A stretch of DNA of 64,000 nucleotides from the NCBI RefSeq assembly GCF_016920785.2, contig NW_024609857.1:11365618-11429617 (forward strand), written 5' to 3'. Shown here piece after piece: positions 21,741-32,634 of the stretch. Each line of letters opens with the position of its first letter. The stretch's first letter is position 1. This DNA comes from Ixodes scapularis (Eukaryota; Arthropoda; Arachnida; Ixodida; Ixodidae). The position numbers were made by a program, and so were the translations under genes. Below the pieces are notes generated by a model. That model was not told where the DNA came from. It saw only the letters and a list, made by a program, of their open reading frames with translations, and ran no database searches.

Positions 21741-23480
21741 TATCGGGAATCAATAACCTATGGTCCACACTCTCATATTAGCCCTCTCAAGGGTTACCTA
21801 CGAATTATACACCAGAATTACAAAATAAACAAAACGAATGCAAAAATAGATGCACAAAACCTACAATGCTTTGCATAATTTAAAGCAAAACTTGTGTCCG
21901 ACTCTTGCAAAGGAGTGGGCAAAAAGCTATCGAGGTGCGCCCAGTTTTTCGGCAGCCGCCAGCACGGACAGGTATATTTGAAGTTTCCACATCACAAATT
22001 ACCAGACGCTAATAATAGACTTCTTGCCACATGTGGTATTGCATAAAAAAGGCTCCAATATCTCGCCTTTGCACAAGAGTTGAGTGCAAGTGAACCACTG
22101 GTTTCGGTGAATAGTGCTTCTCATGTAGCACATTCAATTAAGGCAAAAGGAAAAAAAAAGTAATTTGGTTAATTGTGAGAAAGTTTTGAAATGGGCCCCC
22201 CAAAACAAAACCAAGCAATTATACTTGTGTAACATGCGCATTTGGGGTATGTTAATGTTGGAGCTCTGATACGCCAGCACGTATACGAAGCCCCTTGTGC
22301 CGAGAGAAGTGCGCAAAGAACTGCAACTGTCAATGCCACCTGCCGGGAGATGCGCAAAGCGCGAGCATAAGTTTGCTGCCGTGGAGCACTTCTTTCCGAC
22401 AAACCGCGTCTATTCTTCCACCGTATGCACGGACATTGGTTACCGTAGCAACCTGTACCTGTAACTCGTTGCAAGCAGCTGTAACCGGTCGTATCACAGT
22501 CCGTTGTAACAAAATGAAAATTTGTGAACCTGCCTTTCTTAGCTGAAAGTTTTGGTTGTTACCGCTCACGCTTATCCATGCCATAAGCCATGCCATTGTA
22601 AATTGGATGCGGGACGGGTTTATAGAAACCTTCACTATTTCCAAAATTCCTCCTTGCTGGAATAGTGTTCCTTTATGCATGTTCACCACAACATTTTATT
22701 CCATGTGTACCTCTTTTTCTTAGAATGTGTCTAATAACTTAGTGTGTTCCATTTCTTGAGTTGTTTTCTGTTACTGTTGGTGACAGTGTTGAGTGTTTGT
22801 TTCTTTTTCCTAACTGTGGCAACTTGATCATTTTATTTTTTATCACTGCCTGGACTGCAGCATTGGTCCTATATGAACAAATACTTAAGAGTAGTGATAA
22901 TTTAAACTTTCAGCTAACATGAAGGCTGATTTTCCTTACATTGGTATAGCACAGATTAAAGAATAAAACTGCTCACCTCACCAACTTGTACTTGCCCTGT
23001 GTGCACATTCTTGTTCAGGGTGTTGGAGTAAACGCTGTATGTGCCATACTTCGTGCTAAATCCGAGAGTCGCAACGTCCATCACCCGATGGGCCCCCTGT
23101 GCTTCTCATCTCTTCAAAGAGTCATTTCTGCTCGGCGTTCCAGACCTGCACGATATGAACCATGTAGTTAGGTATTTGTTTCTACAATATAAGTAACAAA
23201 ATTTCACATTGAGAGCTTGTGACCGAGCACAACAGAAAGGAAGACAAACAGCAAGCGGTTGCATTAAAATGGCGAAGACGATGAGAACGGTACTGCCATG
23301 TCGACGTTCCCTGGTTACTCTGCAATCGGCTACACTACACCTAGTTCGTTCATTATCATGTACAAAGTGCCGAAATTACACAGGGACAATAAAAAAGGAT
23401 TCGAAACTACACAAGGACAATACGAAATTTCCTACTGATTTATGTAAAAACCCAACCTCTTATATATTTATAGCAGAATA
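21741..23480. other. gene-free stretch, about 1.7 kb
   Basis: Nothing supported. AT-rich, with several AATAAA-like hexamers but no exon to which they would belong. Confidence 0.4.
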
Positions 23481-23485
23481 TACAG

Positions 23486-23957
23486 TCACACCCACGTCCG
23501 GCGTAACATCTTTCGCAAAAAAACTGACTCTTTTGCTGATAATGACACAGATGTGTCACTAATACAATTCATACCCTTTTCTGTTATATCAAAGGCCTCG
23601 TGCAGCTCCCTAGATATCCGATCGGGATACGACGGTGTACAGGAGCAGTGGCTGCAACGTGAGGCAAAGTGTCCTGAGGGGGCTGTCCGTGTAGCCGCTG
23701 CATGTTCGCGCTTGCGATTAATAATATGTCTGCCCGTCTGGCCGACGTATGACGATCCGCATGACATGGGAATTTCATATACCAGTCCCGTGGCGCATCC
23801 TGTGAACCTGTTGCAGTGCTTCGTATCCCAAGGATTTGTGGACGCTCCGACGGTAGCCCGGTTTCTGCAGCCGACACAAACAACAGATAGGTAGCGTGGT
23901 TGCAGAAACCGTGTTACCGTCAGACCTGGTAAGGTTTTTCAACAGGTACGTATACAC
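23486..23957 (-). pseudogene. Penelope-like element C-terminus with GIY-YIG endonuclease domain
   Basis: On the minus strand the frame ending at 23486 reads MSCGSSYVGQTGRHI and then REHAAA. An upstream frame (23957-23775) reads CCLCRLQKPGYRR and ends at HRMRHGTGI immediately before YEIPMSCGSSYVGQTG, so one stop or frameshift near 23774 separates them. The order GI-Y...YVGQTGR...R..EH is the GIY-YIG nuclease of Penelope-like retroelements, and the Cys-rich segment before it is typical of their linker. The RT domain is missing. A 5'-truncated dead copy in opposite orientation to the RT fragment at 60800-61850. Confidence 0.7.
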
Positions 23958-23967
23958 GAATAATCAT

Positions 23968-24063
23968 AACATGGGAAGCAGAAACTACCAAACGAGCAGC
24001 AATAAAGAGAGGGCTAACATGGGAAGCAGAAACTACCGAACGAGCAGCAATAAAGAGAGGGCT
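23968..24063. repeat. 48-bp in-frame tandem duplication inside the LINE fragment
   Basis: Two adjoining copies of a 48-base unit with one visible difference (ACTACCAAACGAG versus ACTACCGAACGAG). In the LINE frame this duplicates 16 codons reading TWEAETT[KE]RAAIKRGL just ahead of the RT motif RQGCLLSP. Confidence 0.8.
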
Positions 24064-25215
24064 TAGGCAGGGTTGCCTACTGTCACCCCTGCTCTTTATG
24101 ATATACCCGAGTGGAATGGAAAAGTGATTAGAACAGAGCAATTTGGCCTTTGATGTGACTTATATGGAGGGAGGGAGAAAAGTAAAACAATTGATACCAG
24201 GACTTATGTATGCGGACAATATAGTACTCTTAGCAGATAGCCATGATATTATGCAACAGCTTATGGAAATATGCGGGAGGGAGGGTGACAGTCTGGGTCT
24301 AAATTTCAGTCGCGAGTAGTCTGGGGTAACGGTTTTTATTGGGGACAAAAGGGACTCCCTGAAAATACAAAACTTATATAATAGACTTTGTAGGCACATT
24401 TAAAATACTTGGGGGTTTGGATGAACGAGGGAAGGAAATACTTGGAAGAGCACGAGGGAATCACTAAAAAAGGGAGAAAAGAAACTCGGCAATTATGAAA
24501 CAGAGAGCTGTGGACGTACAAGGTATGAAGAAGTGAATGGTATTTTGAAAGGAGTTATGGTACCGCTTCGGTAATGCGATACTGTGCATGAGATCTGAGG
24601 TGCAGTCAAGTTTAGAGATCCGACAGAGAAGCGTGGGCAGCGCGTGGGAGCACGGTACAGGGATATGGGCTTCATTTGAGGCTAGGGAAACTATCAGCAA
24701 ACAAATTCGAACAAAGGCTGAACGAATGGAAAACTCCCGGTAGGCAGGGAAGGTGTACAAGTACTTATACATGAAGAGCTTGAACACAAAATGGACAAAT
24801 CGAACACGAAAGCTAAAATTCAAATCAAATACCTACAGACTCAAGTGGCCAAGCAGAGCGTGGCAGGGGTGGCAGGGCAGGCAGGGCACCACTGTGGAAA
24901 GGGAAGTAAAGGAGACAGGAAGGAAAATGTGGGAGGAGAGGATGTAGCCTCGATATGCAGATCGCTTAAACGGGGGAAAAAGTAAAGAACAACTCTTATT
25001 TGATAACTCACTGGGGAGCTCTCTGCTATTTGAGCCTAGGACAGGGGTTTTTAATTGGCCAAATTTTCAGATACTGACATATGCTCTTCCGGAGGGATGA
25101 GGGCAGATTTGGCAGGAGCGCCGGAGCGCTGGGTTTTGTTGATGGGAGTGGGAGGATAGAAGAAAAAAAAATAATTACAACAAAGAAAAGTTTAGAAGTT
25201 TGGTGGAAAACATCC
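24000..25215 (+). pseudogene. LINE (non-LTR) reverse transcriptase 3' fragment
   Basis: Plus-strand frames, with stops and shifts, read RGLRQGCLLSPLLFMIY (RT motif B region), VKQLIPGLMYADNIVLLADS (motif C, with ADD decayed to ADN), GREGDSLGLNFS, VMRYCA, then YKYLYMKSLNTKWTNRTRKL. The last segment is the downstream part of the same ORF2, common in tick LINEs. It continues to about 25215 where an A-rich stretch marks the 3' end. The endonuclease and the fingers are missing. Inactive: an internal TGA after MEK and several frameshifts. Confidence 0.7.
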
Positions 25216-25235
25216 AGGGAAGTGTGATATTTCGC

Positions 25236-25283
25236 AAAATTGTGGGGTTAGAGCGGTTAGAGCACTGATCTCAATCAGGTGGG
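25236..25283 (+). mobile_element. possible truncated tRNA-like (SINE) head
   Basis: GGTTAGAGCGGTTAGAGCACTGATCTC resembles a tRNA D-arm/A-box and anticodon region, but it is cut at 25284 by the inverted-repeat element and has no B-box. Too short for a firm call. Confidence 0.25.
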
Positions 25284-26246
25284 TTAAGGCGCATTCACAC
25301 TGAGCAAAAAACGCGCGTTGCGGTCGACGTCGACGCCGGCGTCGTAAAATACGAAGCAGTCACACAGGACCACCCCACGGCGGCGTCGTCTCGGGGAATC
25401 TCACGTTTGTCGAGAGAACACGGAATTTATTTATTCGTCTGCTTCGCATGATTGTTGTTGCCTTGCCTTCGCGATTGCATATGCGGTGGGAGACAACCGT
25501 CTTCACTGAATGGACAGCGGTGATGATTATATATACGTTTACACTCCAGTTATATGCAGCATTGGCGAAAGGCACGGACTCGAACGGGCAGCTTCAGGTG
25601 CTCTTTTGCCGCGTTTTTGTGCAAACAAAGCACGGTGCTACGCCGGCGCGTCCCAGAGCCTTCGCGTCCGTACCTTTAACACTGCACGCAGCCTGTGCGA
25701 AAGTGTTTTCGATGGAGGACTGTTGTATTCCGTAGTGATGGGTGTACACAAAACTACACAACACATTGGGAGTGATCGCTCCCGCACAGTCGGAGGTCGG
25801 AACACACCGCGAACTTTGGTGGCAGCTTTCGCGGCAGCTTCGCGCAAACCGATGAAAAGTTGCTTCACGGCGTCCTACACGCACATAAAACACTGCTCAC
25901 TGTCAGATGTTCCAATCGGCTTGCTTCTTTCCACGCTGAAATGCTTCCGGCCACGTTTGGCGGCGAGTGCACGAACGCACGAATCCCCCGAGCTCTCTGC
26001 CTTTTCGCCTTCATTGTGAGTCGAAAATAAAAAAAACAGCAAAAACATGTCCTAACCGGAAAAGGGCGTACGTCACGTCCGGACGCTCGCTGATTGGCTC
26101 AAGCGCGCGCGTCGAGGGAGAAATTGGGTTCCGAAGCGTCGTCTCCCTGCGTCGTCCTCCTCGGCGCGCGACTTTTTTCAATACAAAAATAAGCAAAAAA
26201 TTCCCCCCACGACGCGCGTCTTTCCGCTGTGTGAATGCGCCTTTAG
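25284..26246. mobile_element. TTAA-type inverted-repeat element, about 960 bp
   Basis: Left end TTAAGGCGCATTCACACTG and right end GTGTGAATGCGCCTTTA are inverted matches, followed inward on both sides by CpG-rich GCG/CGTCG sequence. No transposase. The open frame of about 170 codons inside (25510-26019) is not coding in any recognisable way. Confidence 0.75.
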
Positions 26247-27374
26247 AGGTACGACCAAGTACGACCGTACGGCACTAGGGACTAGGACGCAAGAGGCCTG
26301 CGCCGTACGGATCGTACCTTTTAAGAAGAATATCTAGATATATAACTTGGCGAAATGTGCATTAATGAGAGACGAAATTTAATTCGAAAGTTTAAAAAGT
26401 TTAAAATGGGGATCTAAACTAGGCTAGATAGCGCTAGCTACCATCCAATATAAATGGTACAGTCAATATTTATCTATTCATCTACCCAAAAGGATTGGCG
26501 AGGAGGAAAAGAAAGAGGCGAGCGGTGTGTTGGCTTGGGAAAGCTGCGTGACTGACGTCATGCGGTCATGCCTCCCCGTCTCCCCGTCTCCCCGTGGCCA
26601 AAACATCAAAGCAACAAGGAGTCTTTCTCCTCATCTCTCATCCTCACATAGAGATCATACATCATCCTCATCAACGATGCCCATCATGTAACGTAGTTCC
26701 ACACGTGCTTGCAGCAGGTATCTGGCGTGCCTGTCACACTTCCCCTGCCGTCATAGCGCGAAAGGATATGGCAATATATCCGGAAAGAGTGCTCGAGGCG
26801 TAGCGTGCGTACAGTTTCTCTTGCTTTGCGCAAAATGCGGAAAGCAGCTAATCTTGAGCCTTGAGGTGCAACGCTGGTGTAAGCGTTGTAAAGCGGAGGT
26901 GAAGGCTCGACGCTCGACTAGTTTGCCGGACTTGGTAGCCTTATGGTCGTGAGGAGTGCCGTAAAAATGTTCCTCTCGGTGAAGCACGAAAATGATACCT
27001 CTGTTGATGTGTGATCACCAGCACCGTCGCGAGAAAGCAAGACAGGGATAGGCCAGTTCGTGGTAAGTACTTGTGACTCCCGTGTCGCCTAGGGCAGAAA
27101 GAATTGCTGGATTTAAAAGCAAAGCGCGCTAGAGCGTTATAACTTGGCAGCGCGGTAACTTATCTAAATCTTCACATTCACCCATCCTGCAGAACAGCGC
27201 ATGACATGACAGCATGGGACAGAACAAAACGGTCGAAAGGGCATGCGTCGAAGCAGGAAAACACGCACAGCTTTAGATAAGAACACGGCGACAGCGATCC
27301 GCACGCGTTCATGCAGAATTCACTTACTACATTAGAAGAATGTCTGCTGAATTCTTGTTGTACCTAACAAAGAA
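26247..27374. other. gene-free stretch, about 1.1 kb
   Basis: No supported gene; AT-rich with a short run of CTCCCCGT repeats around 26572-26596. Confidence 0.4.
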
Positions 27375-27725
27375 CTAAGGATTTGTAAGCAGTGATAGAG
27401 TGCAGGCAAGCCGGTAATCAATCCAGATCTTGTAAACCCTGAGATGGGGAACGATAAAAAAAAAAAAACGGACGAACACAACAAAATCACAATCATTGTG
27501 TTGTGTTCGTCCGTTTTTTTTATCGTTCCCCATCTCAGGGTTTACAAGATGTCGAACCAATGCTATGGTAAAAAGGTCGAAGAAGAGCACGTCTTTTACC
27601 GCTAGTTTTCTATGCATTTTCTGAAGATTTTGGAAGTTCCATTCCACAAGTTGAACTGAGGGATCACTTGATAACCCCTGACTGTTAAGAACATATGCAA
27701 TTCCACCAGTCGATAACTGCAGCAT
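27375..27725 (-). CDS. hypothetical open frame crossing a hairpin; doubtful
   Basis: An open frame of 116 codons on the minus strand: QLSTGGIAYVLNSQGLSSD, VQLVEWNFQNLQKMHRKL and VLFFDLFTIALVRHL, then a Phe-run translated from poly-A/T. The first 75 codons look protein-like and might derive from a transposase, but I recognise no family, and the 3' half is the second arm of a foldback. Listed only as a candidate remnant. Confidence 0.2.
   Translation of the reverse strand: MLQLSTGGIAYVLNSQGLSSDPSVQLVEWNFQNLQKMHRKLAVKDVLFFDLFTIALVRHLVNPEMGNDKKNGRTQHNDCDFVVFVRFFFFIVPHLRVYKIWIDYRLACTLSLLTNP
27427..27550. repeat. long foldback hairpin with 29-bp perfect outer arms
   Basis: 27427-27455 is the exact reverse complement of 27522-27550 (contains TAAACCCTGAGATGGGG). 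The arms continue as an A-run opposite a T-run and then CGGACGAACACAACA opposite TGTGTTGTGTTCGTCCG. Total about 124 bases with a loop of roughly 10-15. Confidence 0.9.
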
Positions 27726-28017
27726 ACCTGTGGATATGTGGCACCCTCTTGGAGCTAAGATTATCTAAACCAGCGGTGGGATCAGTGGTTGTACAGCACT
27801 TTCTCGTAGTGCACTCCTGAATAGGCAGGGCACTCTCCATGTTTTGCAAATAGTCTAGTGTCGCACCGTATTGGTGTATCTTTTGTTTTAATTTAAGCTT
27901 TCTTAATGCTTTAGTTAAGATATGTTTCTAAGAGTCGGTCCAATATGTCTCAATAGACGTGTGGTAATAGCTTGGCACCTGAAGTCTCGGTGTAAGGAAT
28001 TCTAATATACCGTAGAC

Positions 28018-28326
28018 CAGTGGTTCTCAACCATTAATATTTTGTGGACCCCTTGTGGATCGGCGGGGACGATGGAGGACCCTGTTCATAGTAAGGGGAG
28101 GGAAGGGGTAGGTTAATTATGACAATGATTTAATAAATAAGCACAACTAAGGGCTAGTTTGAAGTAGACTTCACGCATGGACATGCATTGGAGAAAATTC
28201 ACCTGAAAATTGGAACATTTCTTCTGAATCTGAAAAAAGACACCTTTTCTTGCCGAGCTTGACTGATGAGAGAGGGCTTTGCAGACCCCTAGAATGCCTT
28301 CGCGAACCCCCATTTGAGAACCGCTG
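28018..28326. mobile_element. hAT-like MITE with 8-bp target duplication
   Basis: Left end CAGTGGTTCTCAACC and right end TTTGAGAACCGCTG are the classic hAT inverted termini. Flanks CCGTAGAC (28010-28017) and CCATAGAG (28327-28334) are an 8-base duplication with two differences. About 310 bases, non-coding. Confidence 0.8.
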
Positions 28327-28334
28327 CCATAGAG

Positions 28335-29640
28335 AATTGAACATCCAGTCATGTAAAAACCAAGTTGTGCAGCATCATCAAAGAGCTAATTTGAGAATCA
28401 CTGTGTTTATGTCAACACAACTTATAAGAATTTATTAACACATAAGGTTTTTCATTAGAGCCTTCTTTTTTTGCTGATCTTTTTTGGATGTTTTGCTGGA
28501 TTGATGCATATTTGTTTGGCTGTTATAGTTCATCACATTTTCCTTGTCATGTTCTAATAGATGTCGATGTCATTGCATCACAAATACTAAGTAAAGGCAT
28601 TAATGACATACTACATAAATATTTTACAAGTTTCCACGTGCAATGCTTCCTGGCATTACATTTTGGCACCAGATGGCTCTTTTCAAAGAGGTATGTTTAC
28701 CTGACTCTGCCTGTCTACTATTTTAATGAATCATCACGGAAAGGCAAGAGACATGCACAGTAAAAAGCCAGGCACATCATACAACACTTCAAAAAGATGG
28801 CAGAATCCAAAAGAATTCAGCATGGTCACATTTGCTATCTTTCCAACATGTGGTACAACCCGCCTGACGTTTGTTATGTGTATGTATCATTTGCATAATA
28901 GAGAAGAGAGTTTTGCTAATGAGAAAAACTACACACTTCATACCATATTTGGTTTACTTAAGAACCTTTGTCTAGTTTTCTGTAGTGAGCTACCATTGAT
29001 GTTTCCATCGAATTTTGTTCTTACAAATTCCATAAAATCCACGTTAAAAATATCCATAAATTAGTTGGGAACTTGTCTGTACAACCTAGGGCTTGAAAGT
29101 CAACTTTTTGCAAGTGTCATTCTTGTGAGCTTGACTAACGGTGCACAGTAACACAAGATCAACCGAATGACAAAAGAACATAGTCACTCGTCCTGGGCAC
29201 TACATGAAAGATGGAACTTGCATAGTAATTGACTAAAATATGGCAGAAACTAAAAATTGCTCACCTGAAAAAAATGTTTAACTCTTGTGGATAGAACCAG
29301 CTGAACATACAGAGGAAGGCAAGGAAACTGAGAGAATTAGGTGGGTGTCTAGTTCTTTGTTTCTTTGCCTTTTTGTCTGTTTTCAGCTGATTACGTCCAC
29401 AAACATGGCCCAGCTCGCTCAGCTAAAACCCGTCATTTATCAGTCTTGCCTGTGAAACTGCAACTTCCCATTTCCTCTTGTTCCCTTCCGTTACATAAGA
29501 TATTGACCTTTTCTGTCTTTTTTCGTCCCATCTTTCTCCTTACCACTCTCTATTAAAACGAGTTGGCCTTCTTCTCGTACACACTGCGAAGTCTGACACT
29601 GACCCTAATATTACCTTTCCTCGGAGCTTTATGAAAATTA
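28335..29640. other. gene-free stretch, about 1.3 kb
   Basis: No supported gene. AT-rich frames of 90-110 codons at 28488-29064 have no domain or paralogue in the window. Confidence 0.4.
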
Positions 29641-29732
29641 ACTTCGACGGAAGCTGACTAGACGTTTGTTCTTCACCCGTCCAGTTGCCTTTGCCTTGGT
29701 CCAGCTGGCGTACGGCATGAGCCAGGCTAGCC

Positions 29733-29897
29733 ATGGAGACGGACATGCAGGCGGCCCTAATTGCATCCTGCACCCTTCTGCTCCTGGTGGCCCTTGTGGG
29801 CATGTTCTGCTGCTTGTGCAGACGCACCGGAGCCACCGTTCCGACAGCGGTGCTCTCTGACACCATCTCGGGAGCCTTAACCAGGGCCCTCTTGTGA
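29733..29897 (+). CDS. small single-pass membrane protein, type I copy 2
   Basis: Encodes 54 residues from the ATG at 29733 to TGA at 29895-29897. Residues 7-28 form the helix (AALIASCTLLLLVALVGM), followed by FCCLCRRTGA and a short tail. It is the paralogue of 41-205, with the same length, the same SC..LLLL core, CRRT and VP positions, and similar 3' flank. An ATG upstream at 29718 is in another frame relative to this product. A pyrimidine-rich stretch ending TTGGTCCAG (to 29703) could be the 3' splice site of an upstream intron. It lies 3.6 kb upstream of the type III gene on the same strand. A small membrane protein of unknown role. Confidence 0.6.
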   Translation: METDMQAALIASCTLLLLVALVGMFCCLCRRTGATVPTAVLSDTISGALTRALL

Positions 29898-29936
29898 GCT
29901 AGCATTGTCTTGGTAGGACCCCAAGTCACGTTGAGC

Positions 29937-30194
29937 ATGCGGCACCGTTTCCTCCTATGGCTTTTTTGGTGGCTCAGCAGCTGGTCTGACTTTGGTAGTG
30001 GTGCGGCTTCTTTCTTTGCCGTCTTTACCTATCACACTGGGTTGGTTCCCTATGCTTACGGCACTTCCTTGTCCACCTTTACCTATCTCGCTGGATCGGT
30101 TCCCCAAGCTTATAACACTTCCTTGGCCACCTTCACATATCTTGCTGGATTGGTTCCCCATGCTAACAATACTTTCTTTGCCATCTTGACTTAA
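29937..30194 (+). CDS. candidate repeat peptide (18-residue repeats), doubtful
   Basis: From the ATG at 29937 the frame gives 85 residues. A basic then hydrophobic start, MRHRFLLWLFWWLSSWS, resembles a signal peptide. It is followed by three repeats of about 18 residues (F-TY-G-VP-AY-TS pattern) with Asn-x-Ser/Thr sites in repeats 2 and 3. Because the unit is 54 bases, other frames on both strands are open too, so an open frame is weak evidence. It lies 40 bases downstream of the type I stop and may simply be a minisatellite in that gene's 3' UTR. Confidence 0.25.
   Translation: MRHRFLLWLFWWLSSWSDFGSGAASFFAVFTYHTGLVPYAYGTSLSTFTYLAGSVPQAYNTSLATFTYLAGLVPHANNTFFAILT
30012..30190. repeat. 54-bp tandem repeat, three copies plus a partial
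   Basis: Units begin around TTTACCTATCACACTGG, TTTACCTATCTCGCTGG, TTCACATATCTTGCTGG and a partial TTGACTTAAC. Each unit carries GGTTCCC(TATG/CAAG/CATG)CT. About 80 percent identical by eye; period exactly 54. Confidence 0.85.
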
Positions 30195-32264
30195 CAGTTT
30201 GGATCGCTTCTTCATGCTTAGGGAATGGCGTGTCACCTGGCGACAAACCACGGCTTCATTTCTTTCTCACTTGTGCCGTGTGCTTCCCTTCTGTGACTGC
30301 TTTTGTGTCTTGCGTCGCTGCACCTTTTGTCCATGTGAGCTCTCGAAGAACGCACCGCTGGCGTTACGTTTGTCTTGTTTTCACACTAAAAGTTTAAGCC
30401 TTAAGGGGCGACGGGCAAGCAGCCTGGCAGGAAACCCTTCCTCCTTCTCCTCCTGTCCATTCCTTCTTGCACCTATCCCTCCTTCTTTTTCAAAAGGATT
30501 GCACCTGGAAGCTACTTTTCAGAAAAAGACAAAGGGGATTCCTCCTCTCTGGTTGCGTGTCGGCCTTTAGGTCAGTCTGTCTCTTGGGAACAAAATAACC
30601 AATTAGAATAGACCAAACTGATTCTCTACAGGAGTGTGATTGATCAGGGAACAGCACCATATGCTTCCTTATAAGGCATTACCTTTTGCCGTCAGTATAA
30701 GTTGCCCCCAGAAATATTTTAAGGTTTTCTTTTCCTGACAAAAATGAACTATGCATTGCAGAACACTCACTCTCCTCCCAAACGTAGCGTGTGCAATTTG
30801 AACCAGATGTCAAAGTTTAAGGACTAACCGTTATCGTATGCAAATGTTATAAGTGATACATATTCAAAAATTTTCAGTGAGAAAATCGTGGCTAGGAGCT
30901 TTGAATACATGGAGCTGAATTGGACCAGTTACCAAAAATTTTCCCATTGAAAATTTCAGAAAAACTTTTGGATGAGGCAGCGGTTAGTTCTGAAACTTTT
31001 GCACCTGGTTCGGATCACTAGCACTACATTTGGGCTGAGAATGAGCGTTCGGCGATGCATATAGTTCATTTGTGCAGCAAAAAAAAACAAAAACAAAAAA
31101 GAACATTACATTTTTGGGGGAAATGCTATAGAGGGACCACCACCATAAGCACTTACGATTGTAAACTGATATTTTTTGGAGGCATACTGGGGTGTGTCTG
31201 CTGTCCAACCTCCCCTAACTGTCTTAAAGGGGCACTCAATTGCTTTCTGTAGATGCTTGTTTTTGATGGTATGTTGTTTGTTGGGCTTTTAGTCAATAGA
31301 AATAACCAGTTCTAGACAGCAAGGCAGCCTAGTGAACTCGCAGCCATAGAAATACACGGGCACTATTTTCTCTTGGTGGGAGCCATCCTCGCGTCCCCAC
31401 CACTTCCATAGAATTTGACCAATGAAAATGGCTAATTGCGGAGAGATTCCGGACATTACCATTATTAGTCTTTATAAGTGCATTGTGCATTACATTTTGG
31501 CAGAAATGTCGGATCTTTGGGCTAGGAGACGTAATACAAAAATTATTGTTTTAAAACGCCGTCCGACAGCGCTTCCTGGTGTCTGCTGCAGGGTGCATGA
31601 AGAGGGGCATGTCACGATCTTTGATTAGATATTTAGTAGAGAAGTTGGCCACCCATTAGTGTAATTGCGAGTGTTCTTAGGATGCTTAGAGCCCATAGAT
31701 TGAGTTATCACCAGAAATAGACAATCTCAAAATCCACTAGGTTAGCATGCAGTAACATACATTTGAGAAAAATTTCAAGCAGCACGTCTTGTCACCCTCT
31801 GTTGATGCCGTTTTTGTGACTCCTAACATTTGAGACGAAATCCCCCGAAGTACCTTAGAATGACAGCTAATATTTTGTCTGGAATATTTGGCTTCATCAG
31901 CAAAAAAGTGGCTACCATTTCAAGCTTCTCATAGTGTTTTTTTTTTTTTTCTTAGCTTCTTTCTCTACTACCTGCATGGTAGTAGCGTTTGGTTAAAACA
32001 GCTTGATTTAAAATCATGGGTCGGGCAGAGACGCAAACAAAATGAAACATTGTGTCTGCAGGTTTTCTCTTTTCATCTTCATTTTTGTTTCTGTCTTGCA
32101 TTTTGCCATTTATCATGACATGCTATGTCACTAGTTTCATCTTTCCATGGAATCTTTATATCAAATTGAACATTTTTTCATAAAAGTTTTCTAACAAAGG
32201 TTTAAAACATCTGCGCTAAAATACCTTTGTTCCTACCACTGGCAAAAAAAAAAAAAAAAAAGTG
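30195..32264. other. gene-free stretch, about 2.1 kb
   Basis: No supported gene. TTAAAGGGGCACTCAATTGC near 31225 looks like one end of a TTAA-type element, but I could not find its partner. A T-run lies at about 31938-31950. Confidence 0.4.
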
Positions 32265-32634
32265 CTTACCGTAAAATCTGCCCCAAATCCCGAAAGATAG
32301 CCCACCCCTATTTTTGGCTCAATTTGCTTTGTTTTTTTAAACACCGAAAGATAGCCCACTCCTTATAATGGTAGTGTTGGTATCCATGATGGCCTCCGCT
32401 TAAATGCGGCTAGTTCGGTATGGTGGAATATAAGCGAACGTTGCTGACTGGGAAGTACAGTTATCTTTGCTTTGTTGCCCCTCGCCACCATAATGAGCTT
32501 GGAAAAAACACAACCTAAAAATTGCAATTTTTTTAACTTTTCTTGATTGTACACCGAAAGTTAGCCGACTCAATATTTTCAGCCGATTTGCTCTTGATGT
32601 TAGGTGGGCTATCTGTCGGGATTTCATGGTACAC
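32265..32634. mobile_element. inverted-repeat element of the CTTACCGTAAAAT class
   Basis: Left CTTACCGTAAAATCTG with CGAAAGATAGCCCACC and right GGTGGGCTATCTGTCGGGAT with TTCATGGTA are inverted matches. Related ends appear at 40604-40790, 56343-56525 and as a short piece near 41607-41690. Confidence 0.65.

Noticed and set aside
25510..26019. 169-codon frame inside the 25284-26246 element
   Set aside because: CpG-rich element interior, no domain, and overlapping open frames on both strands.
29955..30251. Minus-strand 98-codon frame over the 54-base repeat
   Set aside because: A period divisible by three leaves several frames open; it lacks a start context, a signal peptide or a paralogue.
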